Below, piece after piece: positions 26,308 through 33,544 of a stretch of 64,000 nt of DNA. The notes beneath the pieces were generated by a model. The model had not been told where the DNA came from, did no database searches, and saw nothing but the letters and a program-made list of their open reading frames with translations. The stretch is from JAXJSP01 sp036310005 (GTDB taxonomy: Bacteria; Bacillota; Clostridia; Oscillospirales; Acutalibacteraceae). The stretch spans positions 1-64,000 of the forward strand of contig JAXJSP010000038.1 of assembly GCA_036310005.1 (NCBI GenBank). The letters are read 5' to 3'. The position numbers and the translations under genes were made by a program. Each line of letters starts with the position of its first letter. Position 1 is the stretch's first letter.

Positions 26308-26802
26308 TTATTTATTGTATTTTTCTTCAATAATTCTGTTTTTTTCAAGAACGGCATTTGCCCCGTCAAGACGGGCCTGTTCTAATTTGCAAGCAAGTCC
26401 CTCGTCGGTAATTGCAAGCATCTGAATACAAAGCAAAGCGGCATTGACAGCCCCGTCAATCGCAACAGTAGCAACCGGCATACCCGAAGGCATTTGTACT
26501 GTTGAGTAAAGAGCATCAACACCGTCTAAATTATCAGATTTTATCGGAATACCTACAACAGGCAAAGTAGTCCTTGCCGCAATCGCTCCGGCAAGATGTG
26601 CAGCCTTACCGGCAGCCGCAATAACAGCGCCGAACCCGTTTTCGCGTGCAGACATAGCAAACTGTGCCGCTTGGTCGGGCGTGCGGTGTGCGGAAAAGAT
26701 ATGCACTTCGTATTCAACACCGTATTCTTTTAATGTGTTTATGGCTTTTTCAACTTTCGGCAAATCGGAATCGCTGCCCATTATAACTGCAACTTTTTTC
26801 AT
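26308..26802 (-). CDS. purE: N5-carboxyaminoimidazole ribonucleotide mutase
   Basis: PurE moves the carboxyl group in AIR carboxylation. The 164-residue class I protein shows the phosphate loop MGSDSDLPKV and the catalytic SAHRTPD motif, followed by AAAGKAAHLAGAIAA. No PurK partner is in the window. GGAGAGG precedes the ATG. It is the first gene of the purine operon, after the ZTP riboswitch and its terminator. Confidence 0.96.
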   Translation of the reverse strand: MKKVAVIMGSDSDLPKVEKAINTLKEYGVEYEVHIFSAHRTPDQAAQFAMSARENGFGAVIAAAGKAAHLAGAIAARTTLPVVGIPIKSDNLDGVDALYSTVQMPSGMPVATVAIDGAVNAALLCIQMLAITDEGLACKLEQARLDGANAVLEKNRIIEEKYNK

Positions 26803-26839
26803 TTTATTTACCTCTCCTTATTGAAATAATTTTTATATT

Positions 26840-26879
26840 AAAAAAGACAGAAATCTACTGTAGTTTAAGTAAATTTCTG
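26840..26879 (-). terminator. Riboswitch expression-platform terminator before purE
   Basis: On the minus strand CAGAAATTTACT (26879-26868) pairs with AGTAGATTTCTG (26859-26848) with one G-U pair and an 8-nt loop, followed by TCTTTTTT. The 5' arm begins at the 3' edge of the aptamer, where formation of the aptamer pseudoknot can compete with it. Confidence 0.85.
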
Positions 26880-26953
26880 CCCAGACGGTCGGCGTTACGA
26901 TTACCGTGTTCCACAGTGTCAGCCACTTAAACTCCGTCAGTTGCACGGTAACT
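26878..26953 (-). ncRNA. ZTP (pfl) riboswitch aptamer controlling the pur operon
   Basis: Read on the minus strand, P1 is TTACCGTG (26951-26944) with CACGGTAA (26908-26901). The junction carries ACTGACGG (26941-26934), followed by a small P2 hairpin and GGAA. A linker leads to CCGACCGTCTGGGCA (ending at 26878), the hallmark 3' segment of the pfl motif. CTGACGG is fully complementary to CCGTCTG, forming the inter-domain pseudoknot; relative to the more common GGCG/CGCC this is a compensatory change. ZTP signals low 10-formyl-THF, fitting a purine operon that includes fhs. Confidence 0.88.
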
Positions 26954-26969
26954 GTTATTTTATATAAAT

Positions 26970-26998
26970 ATTTTAATATATCACAGTAAAGTTGTCAA
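26970..26998 (-). promoter_or_regulatory. Promoter of the purine operon
   Basis: On the minus strand TTGACA (26998-26993) and TAAAAT (26975-26970) are 17 bp apart. Initiation near 26963 would place the ZTP aptamer at the very start of the transcript. Confidence 0.8.
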
Positions 26999-27063
26999 GT
27001 GACAAAACCGACATATTTAATGTAAAAACCGCGCTTTTTCTCTTGCAATTATTACATAAAAGA

Positions 27064-27097
27064 AACAAGGCAAACATAAATTTATGTCTGCCTCGTT
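27064..27097 (-). terminator. Terminator after the deoxysugar gene cluster
   Basis: On the minus strand AACGAGGCAGACATAAA and TTTATGTTTGCCTTGTT form a 17-bp stem with a few G-U pairs, followed by TCTTTT. It lies 8 bp past the stop of the last gene of the cluster (27105). Confidence 0.75.
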
Positions 27098-27104
27098 TAG
27101 TCGG

Positions 27105-28025
27105 TTATAAATTAGATTCTTTTATCCATTTTGCTGTGTTTAAGATGCTTTGCTTAAAGTCGGCTTTGCACTCAAAATCTGTGTCATTGTAAAGCGCGTC
27201 TAAATCAATCTTACTGAAATCTTTATCATCCGCTTCGGGATACTCACCGAATAAAAGCGGAATTTCGGGGTTTATAATCTGGCCGATTTGAGTAATGATT
27301 TCTTTAAATGTAACAAGGTGCCTGTGACCGACATAATAACTTTTAAGATTTTTGCCCTTTTCGCCTATTGCAATAAAAGCATCAACAATATCATCAATAT
27401 AAATCATATCGTACAGATTATTGCCCGTAATAAGTTTCGGTGATTGGCAGTTAAGCAAGGTTTTTATAACAACATTGGGTATCATCATAGATTTGTTGTT
27501 TTCACCGTATGCCATCGCTATAAGTCCGCCGCAGTATTCAATTTGCTTTGTGTTGTACGCAATTGTCTTGCAGATTATTTCCGCACAGGTCTTTGCGGCA
27601 GAATAAATATAAGTGTATCTCGGCTCAAACTTCTCGGCAAAAAAGCAGTTTGGAACATCATACTCATTTTGAGAGCCGGCAAAAACAAACTTCTTGCATT
27701 TGACTTTGATTGCCTGTTCTATTGCAAGGCAAGCGTAATTTGTGTTTGAGAGTTGAAGTTCGTATTCTTTTAGTACGGAACCGTAAATACCGTGCCAGGC
27801 AAAATGATAAAAAACATCGAAGTTTTCATCGTTTATAAGTTCTGCAAGCCTGTCATATTTTTTAAAATCGGCAACAACGGGTACAAAATTATCAAAGCCT
27901 TTCAGACTTTCAAGAGAATGCTCGTTTATATCAACGCCATATACCCTAACACCGTTGTTTAGCAGTTTTTTAGCAAGCGCGCCGCCTATAAAACCGCCGG
28001 CTCCCGTGATAATAACTTTTTTCAT
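27105..28025 (-). CDS. Extended SDR: NAD(P)-dependent sugar-nucleotide 4-ketoreductase (predicted)
   Basis: This 306-residue extended short-chain dehydrogenase has the dinucleotide loop TGAGGFIGGAL (residues 7-17) and the catalytic YSAAK pair (Tyr141, Lys145). A substrate domain follows, with MIYIDDIVDAF (~208) typical of nucleotide-sugar epimerases and reductases. It is the last of four abutting minus-strand genes and its start overlaps the RmlC-like gene by one base. In dideoxysugar pathways the fourth gene is a 4-ketoreductase of this fold, so that role is inferred; an epimerase activity is the main alternative. Confidence 0.8.
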   Translation of the reverse strand: MKKVIITGAGGFIGGALAKKLLNNGVRVYGVDINEHSLESLKGFDNFVPVVADFKKYDRLAELINDENFDVFYHFAWHGIYGSVLKEYELQLSNTNYACLAIEQAIKVKCKKFVFAGSQNEYDVPNCFFAEKFEPRYTYIYSAAKTCAEIICKTIAYNTKQIEYCGGLIAMAYGENNKSMMIPNVVIKTLLNCQSPKLITGNNLYDMIYIDDIVDAFIAIGEKGKNLKSYYVGHRHLVTFKEIITQIGQIINPEIPLLFGEYPEADDKDFSKIDLDALYNDTDFECKADFKQSILNTAKWIKESNL

Positions 28026-28597
28026 TATTTATTATCCTCGTATATAAAATTAACATCACTTTGCGACAAAGTGGGCGCCACTGTATCTTTTTGCGAAATA
28101 ACGGGATTATCAATTCCCCAGTCAATGTTTATTTCAGGGTCATTATATGCAATAGCGCGGTCATATTCCGGATAATATAATTCATCGACTTTGTATTGCA
28201 CTTCGCAGTTATCGACAAGCGAAATAAAGGCATGACCGAAGCCTGCGGGAATTAAGATTTGTTTTCTGTTTTCTTCGGACAGTTCTACTGCAACCCATTT
28301 TTTATAAGTGGGCGAGCCCTTTCTTAAATCGACCGCGTAGTCCATAACTCTGCCTCTTACACAGCGGACAAGTTTAAGTTGCGCTTTCGGGTTGAGTTGA
28401 AAATGAATTCCTCTTACAGTGCCTTTTTTAAGAGATAAAGAATGATTGTCCTGTACAAATTCAATGTCAAAACCGTACTGAGCCATTGTGCGTTTGGAAT
28501 AGGTTTCGCAGTAATAACCTCTGAAATCTTCAAAATATGTCGGTTCAATGATTTTAATCTCAGGTATTTCAAGTTCGGTGATTTTAAGTTGTGCCAT
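28025..28597 (-). CDS. dTDP-4-keto-6-deoxyhexose 3,5-epimerase (RmlC-like)
   Basis: This 190-residue cupin of the RmlC family epimerises C3 and/or C5 of 4-keto-6-deoxy nucleotide sugars. The family motifs FRGYYCETYS (~25), VRGIHFQ with the catalytic His65, and GFGHAFISL (~120) are intact, as is the YYPEYDRAIAYNDPEI region. There is a one-base gap to the upstream oxidoreductase gene and a one-base overlap with the downstream SDR gene. No rmlA, rmlB or rmlD lies in the window, and the neighbours point to a 2,6-dideoxyhexose branch rather than rhamnose. Confidence 0.9.
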   Translation of the reverse strand: MAQLKITELEIPEIKIIEPTYFEDFRGYYCETYSKRTMAQYGFDIEFVQDNHSLSLKKGTVRGIHFQLNPKAQLKLVRCVRGRVMDYAVDLRKGSPTYKKWVAVELSEENRKQILIPAGFGHAFISLVDNCEVQYKVDELYYPEYDRAIAYNDPEINIDWGIDNPVISQKDTVAPTLSQSDVNFIYEDNK

Positions 28598-28598
28598 C

Positions 28599-29618
28599 TT
28601 ATTTTACTCCCTTAACTTTATCAACAAGTTGTGCTTGCTTAATCAGTTTTGCGTAGTTTTCATTTTTAATGTTTTCATTTACAATGCAGCTATAAAAATG
28701 TTCAATAGATTTTTTAAAGGTGTCATCGCTTTTAAATTCAATGTTTTTAATTCCATTTGCCGATTTTATATGTGCAGTCGGTGTGAAATCAACGGGTGCG
28801 GTGAAAATTCTGTCGGCTAAAAGACAAGCCTTGCTGCCCCATATTTCAAGGTCGCATTTATAGGAATTGTCCATACCGAAAGTGATTTGCGCCACTTCGT
28901 TTTTATTATTGCAAAGCGCAGCGCTGCCATATAAATCAACATCGAAATCATCGGTAAAATTGAGCGTGCTGCATTTAACTTCGGCAGTATCGCCAAGCAA
29001 CTGATATGCAAGTTTTATTGTATAACCTCCGCAGTCAAGCAGCGCGCCGCCGCCAAGCGATTTTTTGTACCGAAAATCATCTGCGCCGCGCATAGGAAAA
29101 CCGAAAGCAATTCGGTAAAGCCTTATATCGCCAAGTTCACCGCTTTTAACAATTTGAGCGATTTCATCTAATTGGCTGTGAAATGAAAACATATAGTTTT
29201 CGTGTAATGCAAGGCGTTTTTCCTTAGCGGTTTTTACTAAGTCTTGAGTGTCAACTGCCCTTGTAGCAGAAGGCTTTTCAAGAAAAACATGCTTGCCGCT
29301 TTTAAGTGCCGAGTCAGCCCACTTGTAATGAAGTGCGGGCGGTAAAGGTAAGTAAATTGCATCTACATTTTCATCACATAAAAGTTGAGCGTAACTCTCA
29401 TAAATTTTGCCGCCGTAGGTGTCGCAAAAGTTTTGCGCTTTTTGTCTGTCCGAATTGCTTATTCTTTCAAATTCGGATAAGTCATCGCAAAACCACTCGT
29501 CTTTGTTTGCGTGCGCAACACCGACATATTCAAACTGCTCGCATTTTTTTAAAGCGGGCATAAATCTTCTAAACGCGATTTCGGACGGACAGATAATGCC
29601 GATTCTTACTTTTTTCAT
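28599..29618 (-). CDS. Gfo/Idh/MocA oxidoreductase: predicted 3-ketoreductase
   Basis: This 339-residue NAD(P)-dependent oxidoreductase of the Gfo/Idh/MocA family has an N-terminal Rossmann domain, the EKPSA motif with the catalytic Lys115 and a beta-sheet C-terminal domain including GGGALLDCGGYTI (~190). It starts 2 nt after the 2,3-dehydratase stop. In TDP-2,6-dideoxyhexose pathways (for example those with OleW or SpnN) a member of this family reduces the 3-keto group formed by the 2,3-dehydratase. That specific role is inferred from the adjoining gene. Confidence 0.85.
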   Translation of the reverse strand: MKKVRIGIICPSEIAFRRFMPALKKCEQFEYVGVAHANKDEWFCDDLSEFERISNSDRQKAQNFCDTYGGKIYESYAQLLCDENVDAIYLPLPPALHYKWADSALKSGKHVFLEKPSATRAVDTQDLVKTAKEKRLALHENYMFSFHSQLDEIAQIVKSGELGDIRLYRIAFGFPMRGADDFRYKKSLGGGALLDCGGYTIKLAYQLLGDTAEVKCSTLNFTDDFDVDLYGSAALCNNKNEVAQITFGMDNSYKCDLEIWGSKACLLADRIFTAPVDFTPTAHIKSANGIKNIEFKSDDTFKKSIEHFYSCIVNENIKNENYAKLIKQAQLVDKVKGVK

Positions 29619-29619
29619 T

Positions 29620-30936
29620 TTACCACTCCAATACCGATAAAAGGTTTCTTAACTGGATGTTTAAGCAGTTATTAACCGATATAAAACGATTCAAGGTTTT
29701 ATAATCTGCCCAGAAATAACCCTCGGGCAAGTCGCCTGTTTCGTTTTTATCAATCTCAATTATAATATTGCGGTTTTCTTCATGATAAAATCTGCCGCCT
29801 TCTTCGGATAACATCGTGTCAAATATAATATTCTCTTTTGCATCCGATTTCTGATTAAAGAGTATGTCAACTTTGTTTAAAGTGTCAGTGTTTATATATT
29901 CTCTTTGTACGGTAGGACCGAGTTCGACACTATCAAAACAACCTGCTTCTTTTTTCGCTTTTACCAAAAACTTTCTGACGCCTTCATCAACGCAAGTGAA
30001 AAGCCCGAAAGTCGCTGTGCCTGTTGCTTCAAACAGAGGCTGTGTCCATTTTCTTACCTCTCTGCCTTCGATTTCAATGTCGCAAAAAACAACCTTGAAA
30101 CTGTAAGGAGAATTACATACAATTTCTTTATCGCTAATATTCCAGTTGCTTATTTCATCAAGAGGCACGAGTTCGACTTTGTCATCATCGAACATCTTAA
30201 TATCGTTTAAACAATGGGTGACAGAGTTAAAAACGCTTTGAGAGTCAGCGTATTCGGTCGATTTTAAAAAAGCCTCGTCTTTAAATTCACCCATTCTTTT
30301 CATTTTCTCAACGGGAATACAGGAAAGTACGGTGCGGGCGTCCATATTTACAAGATTATCATAGCGCATCAATTCTTTTATCTGCTTTAAGGTCATCCAC
30401 TTGTAGTTTTCCAAAGCCTCGACAGGTGAGTCAACCTCGATTATTATATTGCGGTTGCGTTTTTTATAAAACCTCGACGACTGCTCCGACTGAATCTGGT
30501 CGACTATAATATTTTCATTCTTGACATTTAAAAAGCAATCAAGATACTCAGGCTTTTTGCCGCCGTGCTTTTGAGTAAAGTTTGATTTTGTAGCCTGAAT
30601 TGTCGGGGAAAGTTGAATGTTATTAATATTACCCGGCTCGATTTTTGCCTGCATTAAATAATGCATTTGCCCGTCAATCATGCAGCATATTATACCTAAA
30701 AAACCGATTTCATCCTGTATGATGACAGGTTGCTGCAGTACACATTCACCGTTTTTGTATTTTTTAAGTCCCTTAATCTGAAAAAAAGAACGGTTTTTGT
30801 TTCTGATTTCTCCGGCGCTTTTATCATAAAACCAGTTGTCGGAGTCAGATAAATTGCATTTATTAATTTTAACAAAGATTTCTTTGTTCCTGTTTTTAAT
30901 AAATTCGAGCAAATCTTCGGTTTGATTTACAGGCAT
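29620..30936 (-). CDS. NDP-hexose 2,3-dehydratase family protein
   Basis: The 438-residue protein has two homologous halves (about 1-215 and 216-438). Each half carries a phenylalanine/glycine-rich core, an LSPT or LGPT segment followed by a variable loop, and a RFYxxxNRNIIIE motif (around residues 155 and 393). This two-repeat design is that of the TDP-4-keto-6-deoxyglucose 2,3-dehydratases (OleV/TylX3/SpnO type), which remove the C2 hydroxyl. GGGGTGG is close to the ATG. It is first of the four-gene cluster and lies 35 bp beyond a tRNA terminator, without a clear promoter of its own. Confidence 0.85.
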   Translation of the reverse strand: MPVNQTEDLLEFIKNRNKEIFVKINKCNLSDSDNWFYDKSAGEIRNKNRSFFQIKGLKKYKNGECVLQQPVIIQDEIGFLGIICCMIDGQMHYLMQAKIEPGNINNIQLSPTIQATKSNFTQKHGGKKPEYLDCFLNVKNENIIVDQIQSEQSSRFYKKRNRNIIIEVDSPVEALENYKWMTLKQIKELMRYDNLVNMDARTVLSCIPVEKMKRMGEFKDEAFLKSTEYADSQSVFNSVTHCLNDIKMFDDDKVELVPLDEISNWNISDKEIVCNSPYSFKVVFCDIEIEGREVRKWTQPLFEATGTATFGLFTCVDEGVRKFLVKAKKEAGCFDSVELGPTVQREYINTDTLNKVDILFNQKSDAKENIIFDTMLSEEGGRFYHEENRNIIIEIDKNETGDLPEGYFWADYKTLNRFISVNNCLNIQLRNLLSVLEW

Positions 30937-30960
30937 TATTCCACCCCTAAAATTAAATAA

Positions 30961-30989
30961 AATCAGGCACCACGAGGTGATGCCTGATT
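30961..30989 (-). terminator. Terminator downstream of tRNA-Ser
   Basis: AATCAGGCA and TGCCTGATT form a 9-bp stem with an inner CACC/GGTG pairing; a T-rich run follows in the minus direction. It lies 6 bp beyond the tRNA 3' end. Leakage would transcribe the dideoxysugar genes. Confidence 0.75.
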
Positions 30990-30995
30990 TTTTGC

Positions 30996-31084
30996 TGGCG
31001 GAGACGGCGAGATTCGAACTCGCGGGGGATTGCTCCCTAACTGATTTCGAGTCAGCCCCGTTATGACCACTTCGATACGTCTCC
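30996..31084 (-). tRNA. tRNA-Ser (anticodon CGA)
   Basis: The minus strand folds as a class II tRNA. It has acceptor arms GGAGACG and CGTCTCC, an anticodon stem GCTGA/TCAGT with loop CTCGAAA (anticodon CGA at 31049-31047), a long variable arm around GGGAGCAATCCC, the T arm GCGAG-TTCGAAT-CTCGC, discriminator G and an encoded CCA. The long variable arm and anticodon identify serine, reading UCG. Confidence 0.95.
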
Positions 31085-31105
31085 GTATATTAAATCACCC
31101 CAATA

Positions 31106-31134
31106 ATTATATAAAATAATGACAAAAGTGTCAA
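31106..31134 (-). promoter_or_regulatory. Consensus promoter of tRNA-Ser
   Basis: On the minus strand TTGACA (31134-31129) and TATAAT (31111-31106) are 17 bp apart, with the predicted start ~15 nt before the tRNA. This perfect consensus suits a stable RNA gene. Confidence 0.88.
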
Positions 31135-31144
31135 GATTATATAT

Positions 31145-31173
31145 TTGACATTTAACAACAAATATATGATAAT
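31145..31173 (+). promoter_or_regulatory. Promoter of the beta-helix lipoprotein gene
   Basis: TTGACA (31145-31150) and GATAAT (31168-31173) lie 17 bp apart, 33 bp before the start codon at 31206. It is divergent from the tRNA promoter. Confidence 0.75.
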
Positions 31174-31205
31174 TATAGAGTAATTTGATTTAAAGGGGAA
31201 CTAAA

Positions 31206-32624
31206 ATGAAAAAAGTAATCTCAACTGTTTTAGTTTTTTTAATTTTGTTTTCATTTTCTGCTTGCGACAAAGCAGATGAATATATTGAATATAAAAACAG
31301 CGCTGTCACGGTTTACCCGGTGCCCGAAGGCGCCAAAAAGTCAAGCCACTATAAATGTACCGTATCGGGACAGGATGTCGAACTTTACGGTTTGGGCGAT
31401 GATGCTTACGGAATACTGCGTTTTGGCAGCAGCGCTGATGTAACTATTGATTCCGACCATGTCGTAAACGAGGTTACCGTGTATCCGCAAAACAAAGTAA
31501 AAAAACTTTCCTTAAAAAACAGCGTTATTGATTTTACTGTTTCAAAGTCGGGCAGCTATGTCGTAAATCTTGACGACAAAAGCAGAATTTTTCTGTTTTT
31601 TGATGAGCAAATCGACAAAGGCGCTTTGAGCGAAGGCGGATATTTTAAGCAGGGCGTTAATAAAACAAATACAAAAATTGAAAAAAGCGTGCTTAATTCA
31701 GACAAAGGTGTGCTTAATTTAAAAAGCGATACCGAGTATTATATGGAATACGGTTCGGTTTTAGACGGTAAAATAGTAGGCGATAATGTTTCAAATGTAA
31801 GAATTATCGGCGGCGGCAGTGTAACCGGCGGAATCACTCTCACAGGCTGTGATAATATTGATGTAAAGTCATTAACCTTTACATCAAGTGCAGATATCAG
31901 TCATTGCAGTAATGTGAGATTTGAAAATGTGAAAGTTATAGCCGATACGGACGCACTCACTTTTTCATCGTGTACGGGCAGTTCTTTTGACGGAGGTTTT
32001 GTAAAAAGCACAGGCGACTCCGTAAGCATAAAAAACGAGCCCGTAACTTACGATAAAGATAATCTTACGGATATTGATATAGAGTTTGACAAAAGCGAAA
32101 ATATCACCGTTTCAAATTGCGTTATAGACAGTTTAGAGGGTAATTCTTTGCAAATAGGCAGGCAGACAATCGGCGACAGTATAAGCAATATCACATTTAA
32201 AGATATTACTGTTGCGGAAAATATCAACGGTGTTGCGCTTGCGATAAATAATTTCAACAACTCCGATATAAACAAAATTAATTTTGAAAACATTGAAATA
32301 GAAAATGCCGAGCCAAAGTCGGAAAGTAACTTTCTTATTGATATAAAAAATATGTATTCGCTTGAATATTCGGACGCTTATGCAAGCACGCCGATAGGAA
32401 ATATTGATAATATTAATTTTAAAAATGTAAATATGCTCGGCGGAAAAAAAGATATTGGAATTTCATTTTGCGGTTATAAAGAAACAAGAGAGCAGTATCC
32501 GGCTTTGATACATAAAGTCAACAACATATATTTTAAGGACTGTAATATTTTAGATGTTAAAGTCACGCGGTCGTATTACTATATGTATGTAGGCTCCCAT
32601 GTCGAAAGTTTAAATTTTGAGTAG
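31206..32624 (+). CDS. Secreted lipoprotein with right-handed beta-helix
   Basis: The 472-residue protein begins with a lipoprotein signal peptide: Lys-rich start, hydrophobic core, lipobox ending FSAC with lipidated Cys20. An N-terminal beta domain (~25-150) leads into many short repeats such as NVRIIGGG, NIDVKSLTF, NVRFENVKV, NITFKDITV and NINFKNVNM, typical of pectin-lyase-like parallel beta helices. Such folds occur in polysaccharide lyases and GH28/GH49-type glycosidases. The N-terminal domain plus helix resembles the GH49 layout, but I cannot point to conserved catalytic Asp residues, so enzymatic activity is uncertain. AAAGGGG precedes the ATG; it has its own promoter. Confidence 0.75.
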   Translation: MKKVISTVLVFLILFSFSACDKADEYIEYKNSAVTVYPVPEGAKKSSHYKCTVSGQDVELYGLGDDAYGILRFGSSADVTIDSDHVVNEVTVYPQNKVKKLSLKNSVIDFTVSKSGSYVVNLDDKSRIFLFFDEQIDKGALSEGGYFKQGVNKTNTKIEKSVLNSDKGVLNLKSDTEYYMEYGSVLDGKIVGDNVSNVRIIGGGSVTGGITLTGCDNIDVKSLTFTSSADISHCSNVRFENVKVIADTDALTFSSCTGSSFDGGFVKSTGDSVSIKNEPVTYDKDNLTDIDIEFDKSENITVSNCVIDSLEGNSLQIGRQTIGDSISNITFKDITVAENINGVALAINNFNNSDINKINFENIEIENAEPKSESNFLIDIKNMYSLEYSDAYASTPIGNIDNINFKNVNMLGGKKDIGISFCGYKETREQYPALIHKVNNIYFKDCNILDVKVTRSYYYMYVGSHVESLNFE

Positions 32625-32629
32625 GAAAC

Positions 32630-32658
32630 TTGAGTTTTTAACAGTAGTATTGTATAAT
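32630..32658 (+). promoter_or_regulatory. Promoter of the BspA-like gene
   Basis: TTGAGT (32630-32635) and TATAAT (32653-32658) are 17 bp apart and 38 bp before the ATG at 32696. Confidence 0.75.
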
Positions 32659-32695
32659 TAAACTGGGTACTTTATATAGAGGGGAGAAACGGATA

Positions 32696-33544
32696 ATGAA
32701 AAAAGTATTATCGGTATTATCGGCATTTATTATGATTTTTGCTGTAATGCCGCTTTCGGCATTTACTGCCGTCGCATATACATCCGGCAGATATACTTAT
32801 AACATTACAAATGATGAGGTAACTATTACCGATGTTAACACATCAATCAGCGGCGATGTCACTATTCCGTCAAAATTAGGTGGCTATCCTGTTACTGTTA
32901 TAGACTCTTATGCGTTTGAACAATGCAGTAATATAACCTCTGTAACAATACCCGACTGCGTTATAAGTATCGGGGCGGGTGCATTTTATAAATGCAAAAA
33001 TTTAACTGCTGTAACAATAGGCGGCAGCGTTATTAAAATCGGTGACGGAGCATTCGATGAATGTGACAGTTTAGAGTCGGTAACAATACCGAACAGCGTT
33101 AAAATTATCGGCAATTTTGCATTTAGTTTCTGCAAAAGTTTAGCGACAGTCACAATACCGGACAGCGTTACAAGTATCGGTAACGGTGCATTTGAGTCTT
33201 GCAGCAGTTTAACATCTGTTGCAATACCCGAAAGTATTACAAATATTGCTTATAAGGAGTTTTATAATTGTGACAGTTTAGAATCGGTAATAATACCCGA
33301 AAGCGTTACAAGTATCGGTGATTGTGCGTTTGATAATTGCAGTAGTTTAGCGACAGTCAAAATACCTGATAGTGTTACAACTTTAGGAGACAGAGCATTT
33401 CACGGTTGCAGTAGTTTAAATGAAATCACTTTACCCGACAGTTTAAAAAGTATCGGTAGTGAAGCATTTGATTTCACCGGATATTATGAAAACAAAGAAA
33501 ATTGGGAAAACGGTGTTTTGTACTGCGGCAAATATTCTGATTAA
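32696..33544 (+). CDS. BspA-type leucine-rich-repeat protein, N-terminal piece (frameshifted)
   Basis: This 282-residue frame starts with a signal peptide (KKVLSVLSAFIMIF... cleaved near AVAYT). It then has about eight BspA/TpLRR-type repeats of ~23 residues with the consensus SVTIPxSVTSIGxxAFxxC. It stops at TAA 33542-33544 in the middle of a repeat, right after YCGKY. The next frame continues with LINVE..., the normal continuation of such proteins. Deleting one T in TATTCTG (33533-33539) joins the two frames perfectly. The intact form would be ~748 residues. Such proteins are usually surface adhesins or binding proteins. GAGGGGAG precedes the ATG. Confidence 0.8.
   Translation: MKKVLSVLSAFIMIFAVMPLSAFTAVAYTSGRYTYNITNDEVTITDVNTSISGDVTIPSKLGGYPVTVIDSYAFEQCSNITSVTIPDCVISIGAGAFYKCKNLTAVTIGGSVIKIGDGAFDECDSLESVTIPNSVKIIGNFAFSFCKSLATVTIPDSVTSIGNGAFESCSSLTSVAIPESITNIAYKEFYNCDSLESVIIPESVTSIGDCAFDNCSSLATVKIPDSVTTLGDRAFHGCSSLNEITLPDSLKSIGSEAFDFTGYYENKENWENGVLYCGKYSD

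Noticed and set aside
26803..27000. PurR operator or guanine riboswitch upstream of purE
   Set aside because: No PurR box or purine-aptamer core is seen; the ZTP element explains the leader.
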